Below are positions 35,849 through 45,134 of a DNA stretch of 64,000 nucleotides, one piece after another. Position 1 is the stretch's first letter. Every line of letters begins with the position of its first letter. This stretch comes from PWXP01 sp040772845 (GTDB taxonomy: Bacteria; Planctomycetota; Planctomycetia; Pirellulales; Thermoguttaceae). Below the pieces are notes generated by a model. It was not told where the DNA came from and did not search any database. It worked only from the letters and a program-made list of their open reading frames with translations. The position numbers were made by a program, and so were the translations under genes. The DNA lies in assembly GCA_040772845.1 (NCBI GenBank), contig JAXGXG010000001.1, forward strand, positions 6,758,001-6,822,000, written 5' to 3'.

Positions 35849-36328
35849 ATGCGCGGACTCAATCGCCTCTTGCCCCTGCTCGGCTGTCTTGCCGTCCTTC
35901 TTGTCGTCCTTGGTGGAATTGGCGTAGCCGGCGAGCCGGCGCCGGGGCCGCCGCCGGCTCCGTTGCTGTTGCAGCCGCAAGAGGCAGCGCCCGTGCCGCT
36001 TGCAACCGATCCGGTCGACGGCCCTCCTGCTTTCGTCACGCCAGGCGAGACGTCCATGGGTGTTCCGGCGCTTCCTGTGGGGCGTCCTTTTGCCGGTTGG
36101 ATTGGGCTGACCACACGCCTGCCGCTGGACCGTCGAGGCTTGGGCGTTGGCGGACTGCGGCAGAGGCAGGGCGCAGAGGAGCCCGAACATTCCATCTGGT
36201 GGGGCGAGGCGATGGGCGTGCCGACCTTCAATTGGGGATACTTCGGCGTTCCCGGTCGAAAGTACGTCGTCGATCACGAAGCCTATTACGGCGATTACCA
36301 GGAATGGGGCGTGCGCCGAGGGTACTAG
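35849..36328 (+). CDS. Small Pro-rich secreted protein
   Basis: 159 residues with an N-terminal hydrophobic signal (LLPLLGCLAVLLVVLGGIGV). A Pro/Ala stretch follows, then a C-terminal aromatic-rich tail (FNWGYFGVPGRKYVVDHEAY). No family recognised. Its stop TAG (36326-36328) overlaps the stop of bamA on the other strand through the palindrome CTAG, so the two genes are fully convergent with no spacer. The 173 bp after apt contain nothing I can identify. Confidence 0.75.
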   Translation: MRGLNRLLPLLGCLAVLLVVLGGIGVAGEPAPGPPPAPLLLQPQEAAPVPLATDPVDGPPAFVTPGETSMGVPALPVGRPFAGWIGLTTRLPLDRRGLGVGGLRQRQGAEEPEHSIWWGEAMGVPTFNWGYFGVPGRKYVVDHEAYYGDYQEWGVRRGY

Positions 36329-39300
36329 TGGTTGTACCCGATGAAGAAGCTGAACACCTCGCGGTCGTCGGTCGGCTCCTTGGATATGGGGAACGCGAAG
36401 TCGAACGCGAGTGGCGCGGGGCCCATGGCCGGAATCACAACGCGAAGCCCGAAACCTGGCGCGACGCGGTAGTCGCTGAACCAATGGTCGATCTTCGATT
36501 CCACCGTACCTGTATCGCAGAAGACCACGGCGCGAAGCATATCGTCGGCCGTGATCGGGAACATGTATTCCGCCGAAGCGAGTAACCGGAACTCGCCGCC
36601 GACCGCCACACCGGTGCCTGGGTCGATGGGGGAAACACCGCGGTAATCGAAACCGCGGAGCGTCGAGAAACCGCCGGCGTAGTAGTGGTCGTAAATCGGC
36701 GTGTCGTTGCCCGTCCAGCCGAACTGGGCCTTCATGCTTAACACGTGGCGGCCTGAACCGTCGGGCCGCTGGTGCAGCATGAAGTAACGTCGCAAATCCA
36801 CATCGACGCGCGGATAGGAGAATGTGCCGGTGACCTGTTCGGCCGCCAGTTCAAACAGATGTCCCTCGGTGGCCAGGAAGGAACTGTCGCGCGTGTCGTG
36901 CGTGAGCGAGGCGCCGAACCCGTACAAGGCATTCTTGCCGAGCGCATCGGTCAACGCTTGGGGGGTGGGCGTGATCGGGTTGTGGATGGTTACCCTGGCG
37001 CCACGGAACGAAACACTTCCCGATAGGTTCTTGGTGAAGTGATACCCTAACGCCGCGCGGCCGCCAATCCGCTGCTCGGTCCATTCGGTGTATTGCCGAT
37101 CGTAATAGAAGCCGCTTAACGACAGGGAGACATCGGTATTCAGCAGGTAAGGCTCTTGGAAGCTGACCATATAACGCTGGACTTCGGTTCCGGGAGTCGC
37201 TTCAATGCGGAACCGTTGGCCGGCGCCGCGGAACGCCGTCGCGTTGCGTACCTCTTCCCAACTGCGGGGAACACGGAACAGGTCGAAGTTCTGTTCGTCA
37301 ATGACGATATTGCCCATCAACCCGGCGTCGGAATTGATGCCAACGCCAAACATCATCCGCCCGGTTTGCGTTTCCGATACCCGAATGCCCATATCCAATT
37401 CGCGAGTTAGAGGGTCGAATGCGCCGGGGAAATCGTTGAAGACGGGGCCGGATTCAACCGGCGGGATCAGCGGCGCACCCCACTGGCCTTGCCCGCCTGA
37501 CTGGACAGGATCCGGAGGGAATTGATTTCCGAATGCAGGCTGAGGCGATGCTGCGGCCGGTTGGGGCGCGGTCGCGGTATAACCGGGCGAGGGGACGGTC
37601 TGGAAGGAAGGCGCAGGTTGGACCGGTTGCGTCGCGGCCGGTTCCGGGTAGACAGCAGTGGCCGCCGCAGGCTGCTGGTACGAGTATTCGTTTTGCGGCG
37701 TCTGCGGAACGGTCGCGCCAGGCCAACTCGATGGCAGCGACGGCATCGAGCGGCCTTCGCTTGGACTCTGGAATCGGACGGTGTGTGGCGCGTTATCCCG
37801 GCGGGGATCGACCTGTTGTGGTTGGCGACTGGCAGTTTCGATCGGCGCCGGCCTGTTCAGTAGCCGCCCGAGAAGGGTCAGGTCAAGCCACCGGTCGATC
37901 CCCGACTGCTGCTGTGGTGTTTCGGCAGGGCAGGGCGGCGATGGGCTCTGACCGCGGAAACCCGACGGTTTCGGACGCTGCGGTTTCTCCGCCACGACTT
38001 CTTCGTCGAGAGCAGGCGGGCTGAACACGATCTTGGGCACTTCGCCTGCCTGCGGGTTCACCAGGAACAGCCCGGAACTGCGGAGCCGTCGCTCGCTATC
38101 GCGGAGTTCGCGGATGTCGACAATGTCGCCCGGCTTGAACGAGAGGCGATCGAGTACGGTCGTGATCTTTGTATGGGGATACTCGCCGTTGATGTTGACG
38201 TTGATTCGCCCCACGCGATACCGGTCGCCTTCTTCGATATCGTAGACGAGGTCGACTTTGGCTTCATCTTCCAGGTATTGGATGTTGGGCTTGACGTCGG
38301 CGAAGACGTACCCGACCGAGCCATACTGCTCCTGGATGCTGGCGACATCGGTTCTCATGGCCAGATCGTTGAAGTACTGGCCTTCCGCCAGTTTCAGGTC
38401 ACCGGTCAGGTCCGCGGCGGCAATGACCTTGTTTCCCACGGTTCGGATCTGCCGCACCTCGTACCGGGGGCCTTCGTCGATAACGAACGTCAGGACGACC
38501 CAGTTCTTGGCGAGATCGTGGCTGAGTTCGCGGCCGACGCGGGCGCGCAGAAATCCTAGGCCGCGGTAGTATGCCACGAGCCGGTTGACGTCCTCGTCGA
38601 TCAGTTCGCGATTGACTTCCCCCTTGAAGATCCAAAGGAAACCGGGCTTCGACTGGATTTGCGTTCGCAGCCGATCGTCGCCGGCAATGGTGTTGCCGAC
38701 GAACTTGGTCCAGAGAATTCGCTTCTTTTCGCCCTCGTTGACAAGAAAGACGACGCCCGGATCGCCCGGCTTGTCGCCTTCGACAATCTCGACCTGCGCC
38801 TTTGCATGTCCGCGCTTGTGGTAGAACTCTTCGAGCTTGTGCCGCGCGTCGGCAACCAGATACGGGTCCAGGGCATCGCCCTCTTTCAGGTCAATCTGCT
38901 TGCGGAGCAGTTTCTTTTTGACTTTCTCGTTCCCGACGAACTTGATGTATTGCACGCGAGGCCGCTCGACTACCTCGAAAATCACCACGCGCCCGCCGGG
39001 AACGTCGCGGTAGTACGGCTTCACATCGACGAACAGTCCCGTCCGGCTCAACCGGCGAACGTCGTCTTCGACCGTCTCCGCATCGAACGGCCGGTCTTTT
39101 CGTGTGCGAATATGCGGCGAGATCGTGCGAACCGGCAGCACGCGGTTTCCTGCCACGCGGACATCGACAACCATAACCGTATTGTCCGGCTCGTCGGGCT
39201 TCGACGTATTGCCTGGCGGCTCCAGGGGCACTTGCTGCGCTGTTGCCACGGAAACGGCACACAGCGAAAGCAAAGCCGCACTGATAGCGGTCGGTAGTCG

Positions 39301-39336
39301 AAAAGGGGGCCTGCCGTCAGAATGAAACACGGCCAT
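36325..39336 (-). CDS. bamA: BamA-type outer membrane assembly factor with Pro/Gln-rich linker
   Basis: 1,003 residues from ATG 39336 (signal peptide PTAISAALLSLCAVSVATAQ). Residues about 50-440 hold consecutive POTRA domains (VMVVDVRVAGNRVLPVRTIS, PRVQYIKFVGNEKVKKKLLR, KKRILWTKFVGNTIAG, YEVRQIRTVGNKVIAAADLT, YRVGRINVNINGEYPHTKI). Residues about 640-1,003 form the Omp85 beta barrel (YNH at the C-terminus; FSTLRGFDYRGVSP resembles the VRGF motif). It inserts outer-membrane proteins. Odd: about 190 residues (445-630) of Pro/Gln-rich low-complexity linker separate POTRA from barrel; usual BamA is about 800 residues. Its long length and the in-frame ATG 39396 leave the start slightly uncertain. 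No skp or lpx genes are adjacent. Confidence 0.9.
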   Translation of the reverse strand: MAVFHSDGRPPFRLPTAISAALLSLCAVSVATAQQVPLEPPGNTSKPDEPDNTVMVVDVRVAGNRVLPVRTISPHIRTRKDRPFDAETVEDDVRRLSRTGLFVDVKPYYRDVPGGRVVIFEVVERPRVQYIKFVGNEKVKKKLLRKQIDLKEGDALDPYLVADARHKLEEFYHKRGHAKAQVEIVEGDKPGDPGVVFLVNEGEKKRILWTKFVGNTIAGDDRLRTQIQSKPGFLWIFKGEVNRELIDEDVNRLVAYYRGLGFLRARVGRELSHDLAKNWVVLTFVIDEGPRYEVRQIRTVGNKVIAAADLTGDLKLAEGQYFNDLAMRTDVASIQEQYGSVGYVFADVKPNIQYLEDEAKVDLVYDIEEGDRYRVGRINVNINGEYPHTKITTVLDRLSFKPGDIVDIRELRDSERRLRSSGLFLVNPQAGEVPKIVFSPPALDEEVVAEKPQRPKPSGFRGQSPSPPCPAETPQQQSGIDRWLDLTLLGRLLNRPAPIETASRQPQQVDPRRDNAPHTVRFQSPSEGRSMPSLPSSWPGATVPQTPQNEYSYQQPAAATAVYPEPAATQPVQPAPSFQTVPSPGYTATAPQPAAASPQPAFGNQFPPDPVQSGGQGQWGAPLIPPVESGPVFNDFPGAFDPLTRELDMGIRVSETQTGRMMFGVGINSDAGLMGNIVIDEQNFDLFRVPRSWEEVRNATAFRGAGQRFRIEATPGTEVQRYMVSFQEPYLLNTDVSLSLSGFYYDRQYTEWTEQRIGGRAALGYHFTKNLSGSVSFRGARVTIHNPITPTPQALTDALGKNALYGFGASLTHDTRDSSFLATEGHLFELAAEQVTGTFSYPRVDVDLRRYFMLHQRPDGSGRHVLSMKAQFGWTGNDTPIYDHYYAGGFSTLRGFDYRGVSPIDPGTGVAVGGEFRLLASAEYMFPITADDMLRAVVFCDTGTVESKIDHWFSDYRVAPGFGLRVVIPAMGPAPLAFDFAFPISKEPTDDREVFSFFIGYNH

Positions 39337-39566
39337 CAGGGCCCTTTCCAGGTGTGGGTACATAGCGCCAAGGATGAGCGTCCATTTCAATACCACGGTA
39401 GCGCGACTCTAGCGCAAAACCGTCTGTCACGACAAGGTCGCGTAGAAATACCGCAATCGCTATATCCAAGCAAGGGGAGTTCAAACGAACTGCGTGAAAA
39501 CAGGCCAGCGGGGCAGCATGGGAGGTGGCCGGTGTGCAGGCAAGCCGCTGCTTCAGTAGCGAATGT

Positions 39567-39685
39567 GGCTCTTCCGTTTCAGGGTGCAAACTAGTAATGA
39601 AAGCCGTAGGGGGGGGTCCGGATGTCTCAGCATCCTTACTTCACCCACGCGTTTCAAGACGTTCCGCGACTAGAAGCGGAAGAGC
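39567..39685. repeat. GGCTCTTCCG-family inverted pair
   Basis: GGCTCTTCCGTTTCAGGGTG at 39567-39586 and, in opposite orientation, AGAAGCGGAAGAGC at 39672-39685. This is a degenerate copy of the element seen whole at 60939-61059. The rest of 39337-39689 has no gene. Confidence 0.65.
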
Positions 39686-39689
39686 AAGG

Positions 39690-41831
39690 CTATCGCTGGA
39701 ACACCCAGTACTCAAACTGCCCAATCTGGGCGGAACGCAGCCAACGCCGTTCTGCCGGCGGTAGCGACTTGCGCAGCACCTCAACCAGATCGGCCAGCAC
39801 GGTCTCGTTGCTGCCGTAATAGCTGTGCCCGAGAAGGCTGGTGTCCACCTCGGAAACGTCTACCGTCTCCATGCCGGGCAAAACTAGCAATTCCTGGCCC
39901 GAATCGCCTGCTCGCGGATATCCGTGCACCGTCTTCGAATACGCCAGTGCCGTGTCGTTCGACGATGCATAAAGTGTCACCCGATCTGCCGTCTGAACGA
40001 TGTAGGGTGCGATATCTCGCTTGAAGACCTCGGCGTCGATGTCCGGCGCCGTCAGCACGACCTCGTTGAAGTGGGGGCGTTTGTCCTTCGGCAGAAAAGA
40101 CAAGTCTCGCAGTGCTGATGTCAGGGCCCGGTTCCCCATGCTGTGGGCAACCAGGTGAATGCGATTTGCTCCGGTCTGTTCGGCGACTTCGGTCAGAAAC
40201 TGCCGCAAGTGCGGGACTGCCCAAACGACATTGGTTTCGTCAATGGTGTACTTGAACAGGCCGCCTTGGGATGGCCAACTGAAGAAGATCGGCGCCCCGT
40301 CAAAATGCAGATCGTAGGCAATCTGCGCCGTTCGCCTTGCGGCATCCTCGAAGGTTACGTTGAAGCCGTGCACGAAGACGAACGCCGACTTGTCTGCCGC
40401 CTGGTCGACCCGTGTCTTCACCTCCTGGAAGAACGATTCGCTCTCCAGGGGCTTGATGCCCAAAAGAACGACATGCCGTTCAGGAGTTTCCTGGAAGTCG
40501 AGGCGGAAAATGGATGGGGCCTCCAGTTGTCCAACCTGGTGAATCTTGGGGATACTGACGTCGCATGCCCCGTATTCCAGCTCACCGCGTTGGTTGCCGT
40601 AGGCGATCTTGCGGACGGCGCCCGGATTCTCGGCAGATTCTGGTCCTGTTGCGATATTCGTCTGCTGTTGTACCGTTACCACGGTGACGCCAACCAGCAC
40701 CACGGTGCATGTCAGCCCTCCGAGGGCGGCCCACCGCAATAACCGACTGCCGGAGCGTAACGCTGCCAGTCCCGCCAGCAAGGTGAAGGCGGCTGCCAAG
40801 GCCGTTGCCATGCTCCAGCCGAGTGGAAAGGCCGATTGGGCCTCGGAGCCTGTGATTGCATTTCGATCGGTGCCGTAGAAGACCCGGACAATCGTGAATG
40901 CTTCATCAGATTCCGGTTCCGATGTTGGCGTCGCTGCCGGCGACGCTGCCGGCGTCGCTGCCGGCGTCGCTGGGGCCGCGGTTGTGTGGGCGATTGGTGC
41001 TTCTTCCGCAGGTGGGGACGCGTCGGGCTGTGGTGCAATGGAAGGAACTGCTGCCGTTTGGGGATCTGGTAATCCTGGCGAAGACATGGCCGCGGCGGGC
41101 GCAGGGGCGGAAGTGGAGGCCGTGGCTGGGGCCAGAGAGGGGGCTATGGCTGGAGCGGGAGCGGGGATACTGCCTGCAGCTTCCCCCGGCGAGACCAATG
41201 CGTTGCCTGCATGGTCATCGTCGGCCATTGCGATACCGGGGGCCGAGAACGTCGTGGTCAGTGGCGGAGTCACCGCGTCTGTCTCGGCCGGAGATTCACC
41301 CGCAAGAGCCATACTTCGGACAGGGGCCCTGGGCGACATCAGTGTCTTATTGGATCGAGACGTCTCGAACTGGATGACGCCAGGTTCGGGCTGGGAGGCC
41401 AGTGCGGTCTGCTCGTCGCGAATTGGATTGAAGGTACGCAGCTTCGGCGAGTCTGGTGCTGGGTTGCCGGGAGATAGCAACGTTGGTGCCTCCAGGGGGT
41501 CTGGGGCAGTGGTTTCCTCTATCTCTGGCATCGCCTCCGGAAGAAATGACTCGACCGGTGGCTCCGGCGCAACGCCGTGCGCGGTCTCTTGGCCTGATTC
41601 CTGCATTAGCAGGACGACTTCCGGGGATTCCGTTTCGCCAAAGGGGGTGGCGGCTTCAGGGGTAGATTGCTGGTCGTCCGCAGGCGTGTGCGCGGCCGTT
41701 TCGGCGGGCTGCTCCGATTGGGTGGCCGCGGGCGGTGCGCTCTCCTCCTGATCGCCTTGCTCTGAAGCGCAACCTGCAAGAAGCAAAACAATAGCGATAA
41801 GGGATAACAGCGGGCGGTGCATTTCGTCCAT
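39690..41831 (-). CDS. Membrane lipoprotein with C-terminal DUF900 alpha/beta-hydrolase
   Basis: 713 residues. Lipobox LLAGC near residues 17-21. Residues about 25-330 are low-complexity (Ala, Pro, Glu, Ser). Two hydrophobic segments follow (about 336-357 and 365-385). The C-terminal 300 residues are a DUF900/COG4782 esterase-like domain: FVFVHGFNVTF (oxyanion side), nucleophile elbow VAHSMGNRAL, likely acid in APDIDAEVF and His in LGHSYYGS. The domain order means a lipid anchor at one end, two membrane passes and a hydrolase beyond them. Natural substrate unknown. Start ATG 41831; MHRP four codons later is equally possible. Confidence 0.82.
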   Translation of the reverse strand: MDEMHRPLLSLIAIVLLLAGCASEQGDQEESAPPAATQSEQPAETAAHTPADDQQSTPEAATPFGETESPEVVLLMQESGQETAHGVAPEPPVESFLPEAMPEIEETTAPDPLEAPTLLSPGNPAPDSPKLRTFNPIRDEQTALASQPEPGVIQFETSRSNKTLMSPRAPVRSMALAGESPAETDAVTPPLTTTFSAPGIAMADDDHAGNALVSPGEAAGSIPAPAPAIAPSLAPATASTSAPAPAAAMSSPGLPDPQTAAVPSIAPQPDASPPAEEAPIAHTTAAPATPAATPAASPAATPTSEPESDEAFTIVRVFYGTDRNAITGSEAQSAFPLGWSMATALAAAFTLLAGLAALRSGSRLLRWAALGGLTCTVVLVGVTVVTVQQQTNIATGPESAENPGAVRKIAYGNQRGELEYGACDVSIPKIHQVGQLEAPSIFRLDFQETPERHVVLLGIKPLESESFFQEVKTRVDQAADKSAFVFVHGFNVTFEDAARRTAQIAYDLHFDGAPIFFSWPSQGGLFKYTIDETNVVWAVPHLRQFLTEVAEQTGANRIHLVAHSMGNRALTSALRDLSFLPKDKRPHFNEVVLTAPDIDAEVFKRDIAPYIVQTADRVTLYASSNDTALAYSKTVHGYPRAGDSGQELLVLPGMETVDVSEVDTSLLGHSYYGSNETVLADLVEVLRKSLPPAERRWLRSAQIGQFEYWVFQR

Positions 41832-42162
41832 CGAACGGCTCCGTACGATCTGAACATCCTTGCCGGAAATGAGGATCCAGGGCGTACTTTAGCAAATGGC
41901 TGCACAGAGCCCCATGTCAGTTTTCCAAGATTCGGCCAGGTGGGTGCAGCCGCGTAAGTCCGCTGCTGCGACCCGGTCAGGTCGCCTGGGGGGGGCTTCT
42001 CTTCACACGTCGTATTGGGAAGGTATAATAGGGGGAGAGAATCCTTGGGTAGTATGCAAGATATTCCGCCAAATGGGGCGGTAGTGGCATAATCAGTCCT
42101 GGGGGTGGGTGCGTAAGCTGGGGAAGAAGTCTGCGTCATTGCTCCGAAAGATCACGGGGTGC

Positions 42163-42275
42163 GCGCCTGAGAATCTGTCCGAAAATGGGGACAGGCACCC
42201 TGCATCTCGTGTCTGCATCAAATCGAACCACTACATATGGAGCCAGTCCCCGTTTTCGGACAGCCTCTCAGGCGC
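42163..42275. repeat. 113-bp inverted-repeat element (TGTCCGAAAA..GGGGAC type)
   Basis: 34-bp arms 42163-42196 and 42242-42275 match at 30 of 34 positions around a 45-bp centre. The arms begin GCGCCTGAGA and contain CTGTCCGAAAA(T/C)GGGGAC. The layout resembles REP-like units mobilised by IS200-like TnpA-REP transposases; no such transposase is in the window. It ends about 58 bp before the GYF_2 gene. Bases 41832-42162 contain another GGTGCAGC-type fragment and no gene. Confidence 0.8.
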
Positions 42276-42332
42276 AGCCGAGGTTGATCGTGACGCCCGG
42301 TGCTGGCCGGAACACATCGTACAGGCAAACCG

Positions 42333-43268
42333 ATGGGAATCCGTTTCTATTGTCCCAACGGACATAAGCTGAACGTCAAATCGTTCCAGGCCGGTCGCCG
42401 GGGAATCTGTCCCTACTGCGGCGCAAAGATCATCATTCCTTCGCAAAGCACGCGAAAGAGCAGTAAGGCGGAAGCGGCCGCACGGGGCGAAGGCGATCAG
42501 GAGATTGTCCTGCAATCCGATCCTGCCGAGCCGGCCATGCCGCAGGCCGGAGAAGGTGGTCGTTCCGGCGAGTCTGTATCCGGAGGGGCTGCCGGTAGGT
42601 TCGCAAGCATGCCCGCGGGGGCGTTTCCGGTCGCCACTCCAATCCCAGGTCCGACGGGAAACGTGGCGGGGAGTTCACCGGGCAGTCCGGCTGCCGCCGT
42701 GGGGCCGGTCATGCAGAACCCGCTGACTCCAGCCCCGATTGCCGGCGCCCCAACGCCGGGAGGGGACAAGCCGCTGGCTGGCGGCGGATTGCAGGCGGAA
42801 CCGCTACCACGGGCGGCCGAAATGACACAACAGGCCACCAGTGCCGCGCCGCCGACTTCCCTTGCCGACGCGGCTTCCACCGATCCGTTGGCTGAGGCAG
42901 GTAACGTCGTGTGGTACGTGCGTCCGCCGTCGGGTGGGCAGTTCGGACCGGCGACCAGTGACGTGATGCGCACGTGGATTGGCGAGGGGCGTGTGAGTGC
43001 AGATTCCCTCGTCTGGCGCGAAGGTTGGCGCGATTGGCTCGTGGCCGGCGATGTCTTTTCGCAACTTGGTGCAGGCAAGAACGAGTTTGAGTTTGGTGGA
43101 CTTGGGAATACGGGACCGTCAGGTGCGTTTGCTCATGGCAGGACGCATCCGCCGCGGTCGCGTCGCCAGGAGACAGTCCGGCAGGTGGGCATTATCTCGC
43201 TGCTGGTGCTGGCCGTATGTGTTCTGGTTGGCGTGTTCGTGTACGTCGCCTTTTACTATCCTGCCTGA
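42333..43268 (+). CDS. GYF_2 (DUF4339) membrane protein with zinc ribbon
   Basis: 311 residues. An N-terminal zinc ribbon (FYCPNGHKLN..GICPYCGAKI) is followed by a long Ala/Pro/Gly-rich linker. A GYF_2 domain lies at about residues 190-245 (NVVWYVRPPSGGQFGPATSD, then WIGEGRVSADSLVWREGWRD). A C-terminal transmembrane helix lies at about 285-308 (IISLLVLAVCVLVGVFVYVA). GYF domains bind proline-rich peptides, so this is probably an adaptor anchored in the membrane. It is 108 bp upstream of a membrane NTPase gene on the same strand. Function beyond adaptor is unknown. Confidence 0.8.
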   Translation: MGIRFYCPNGHKLNVKSFQAGRRGICPYCGAKIIIPSQSTRKSSKAEAAARGEGDQEIVLQSDPAEPAMPQAGEGGRSGESVSGGAAGRFASMPAGAFPVATPIPGPTGNVAGSSPGSPAAAVGPVMQNPLTPAPIAGAPTPGGDKPLAGGGLQAEPLPRAAEMTQQATSAAPPTSLADAASTDPLAEAGNVVWYVRPPSGGQFGPATSDVMRTWIGEGRVSADSLVWREGWRDWLVAGDVFSQLGAGKNEFEFGGLGNTGPSGAFAHGRTHPPRSRRQETVRQVGIISLLVLAVCVLVGVFVYVAFYYPA

Positions 43269-43376
43269 GCGGAATGACGTCATGTCGCCGCATTCGTTGC
43301 TCGGGAACCGTTTCGGGCCAATAACGGTTGACGATAGCCATTTCCAAGCATCGCTTAGTGACCATAAGGGGCTTGC

Positions 43377-44870
43377 ATGAAGGTCCAGCAGTTTCTGGAA
43401 CACCACGGAATCACGTCGAATCCGTTTGCCGACGAAGATGCTCAGACCGACCTTGTGTTCAAGGCCGGCTGTATTCGGAGTATTCACCATCCCACTTGGG
43501 ATAAGGTGTACGGCGATCCGGCGGAACCGGCCACTACGGTTGTCTTCGGCGAAAAAGGGTCCGGCAAAACGGCCATGGGGTTGCAGATCGTGCGCCATTT
43601 GGCCGACCACAATGCCGATCACCCTGATAGTCAGGTGTTTGTCGTCGCGTACGACGATTTCAATCCGTTTCTCGATCGATTTCGTGAGCGGTTTTCCGGT
43701 CGGCGGCGGAAGCGGGTCGATCGGTTGCTGGAGCAGTGGCGGCTCTGGGATCATATCGACGCCGTGCTATCGTTGGCAGTGACGCAACTGGTCGACCGTC
43801 TGCTGGAAGCGAAACAGTCGCGTCACCCGGCCGCGAGAGACGAGCCGTTGAATGTCGATGCGATGGACGCCGGACAGAAGCGCGACGTGATGCTCCTGGC
43901 TGCATGTTACGACCAATCGACTGCCCAGAATCGTGTGCAGCGGTGGCATGAATTGCGAAAACGGCTTCGTTTTCGTGTCTGGCGGTCGAAATGGGATCTC
44001 GTTGTCGGCGGTCTGGCGACGCTGGTTGGGCTGGTGCTCATTGGCGTCTTGGGGCAGTGGGGCTGGCTGCTGAAACCGTGGCCGTATCTGATTGTTGCGG
44101 CAGCCTGGCTGCCGCGGTTGTGGCGACTGTTGAGAACGTATTGGTTGGCGTGGCGGATTGTGCGCAATACGCGAGTCCTGAATCACAGTGTTCATGTAGT
44201 TCGCAAGGTACTCAGTCATCTCACCGCTGGAGAATTGGTAGGGCAACCGGTGCCTGCTGAGGCGCGAAGTGACGACCGGTATGAGATGCTAGCAAAGCTG
44301 CAAGCGGTGTTACGGTCCATGCGGTTCGGGGGGGTTGTCGTCCTTGTCGATCGAGTGGACGAGCCTTATCTGATTAACGGTTCTACCGAGCTGATGCGAG
44401 CCCTTCTCTGGCCCATGCTCGACAACAAGCTGCTGAAACATGCCGGTATTGGCATCAAGCTGCTGCTGCCGTCGGATTTGGAGCGGTTGATTGACCGCGA
44501 GGACCGCGAGTTTCATCAGAGGGCGCGACTGGACAAGCAGAACCTGATTCGAACGCTGGATTGGACAGGCCAGTCGCTTTATGACGTCGCCGGCGCCCGG
44601 TTGAAGGCTTGTGCAGCGGACGGCAGTTCGCCAACGCTCACTGCCCTGTTCGAGCCTGCCGTGGATCAACGACGTCTGATCGATGCCTTCGGGACCCTTC
44701 GTGTTCCCCGTAATCTGTTCAAATTCATGTACAGGCTGATCACAACCCATTGCAATGCCCATACTGACGAGGATCCGTCATGGCAGATATCGGGCGAATG
44801 CTTCCAGTCGGTCCTGGCGCTCTACCAACGCGATCAGGATGCGTTCGACCGAGGTGTAGGCGCCGGGTGA
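43377..44870 (+). CDS. Membrane-embedded P-loop NTPase
   Basis: 497 residues. Walker A GEKGSGKTA at residues 58-66; Walker B VVVLVDRVDE at about 319-328. Between them, two transmembrane segments at about 205-250 (VVGGLATLVGLVLIGVLGQW, then LIVAAAWLPRLW). The start NPFADEDAQTDLVFKAGCIR resembles GspA/ExeA-type openings. A C-terminal helical part follows (RVPRNLFKFMYRLITTH). The membrane insert inside the ATPase domain recalls KAP NTPases. No effector domain is seen. It could be a membrane-remodelling or signalling ATPase; it may also be a planctomycete-specific conserved protein. Preceded by a GYF_2 protein, followed by a lipoprotein. Confidence 0.75.
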   Translation: MKVQQFLEHHGITSNPFADEDAQTDLVFKAGCIRSIHHPTWDKVYGDPAEPATTVVFGEKGSGKTAMGLQIVRHLADHNADHPDSQVFVVAYDDFNPFLDRFRERFSGRRRKRVDRLLEQWRLWDHIDAVLSLAVTQLVDRLLEAKQSRHPAARDEPLNVDAMDAGQKRDVMLLAACYDQSTAQNRVQRWHELRKRLRFRVWRSKWDLVVGGLATLVGLVLIGVLGQWGWLLKPWPYLIVAAAWLPRLWRLLRTYWLAWRIVRNTRVLNHSVHVVRKVLSHLTAGELVGQPVPAEARSDDRYEMLAKLQAVLRSMRFGGVVVLVDRVDEPYLINGSTELMRALLWPMLDNKLLKHAGIGIKLLLPSDLERLIDREDREFHQRARLDKQNLIRTLDWTGQSLYDVAGARLKACAADGSSPTLTALFEPAVDQRRLIDAFGTLRVPRNLFKFMYRLITTHCNAHTDEDPSWQISGECFQSVLALYQRDQDAFDRGVGAG

Positions 44871-45134
44871 CGGTTTCCTCGCTTCCTCCGTCGCCAAGTG
44901 CGAACGCAACCCGTTCGCCGTCGTGGTGGTCAGCCCCATGAAAACGCGTCTGGGGGCGGAACTGCCCACCGAAGATGGTCCCAGAAGATTTCTGTCTTGA
45001 CGCCGCCGGCCGTTTTCGGCAAACTCTGTCGCGATTGGCGGGAAGGTGTGGGCCTCTGGCGGCCGTCTGCCTCTTTCCCCCATGCTGTCCCTCACGATTC
45101 TGTCATCACCTCTGTACGCGAAGGAACGCTCGCT

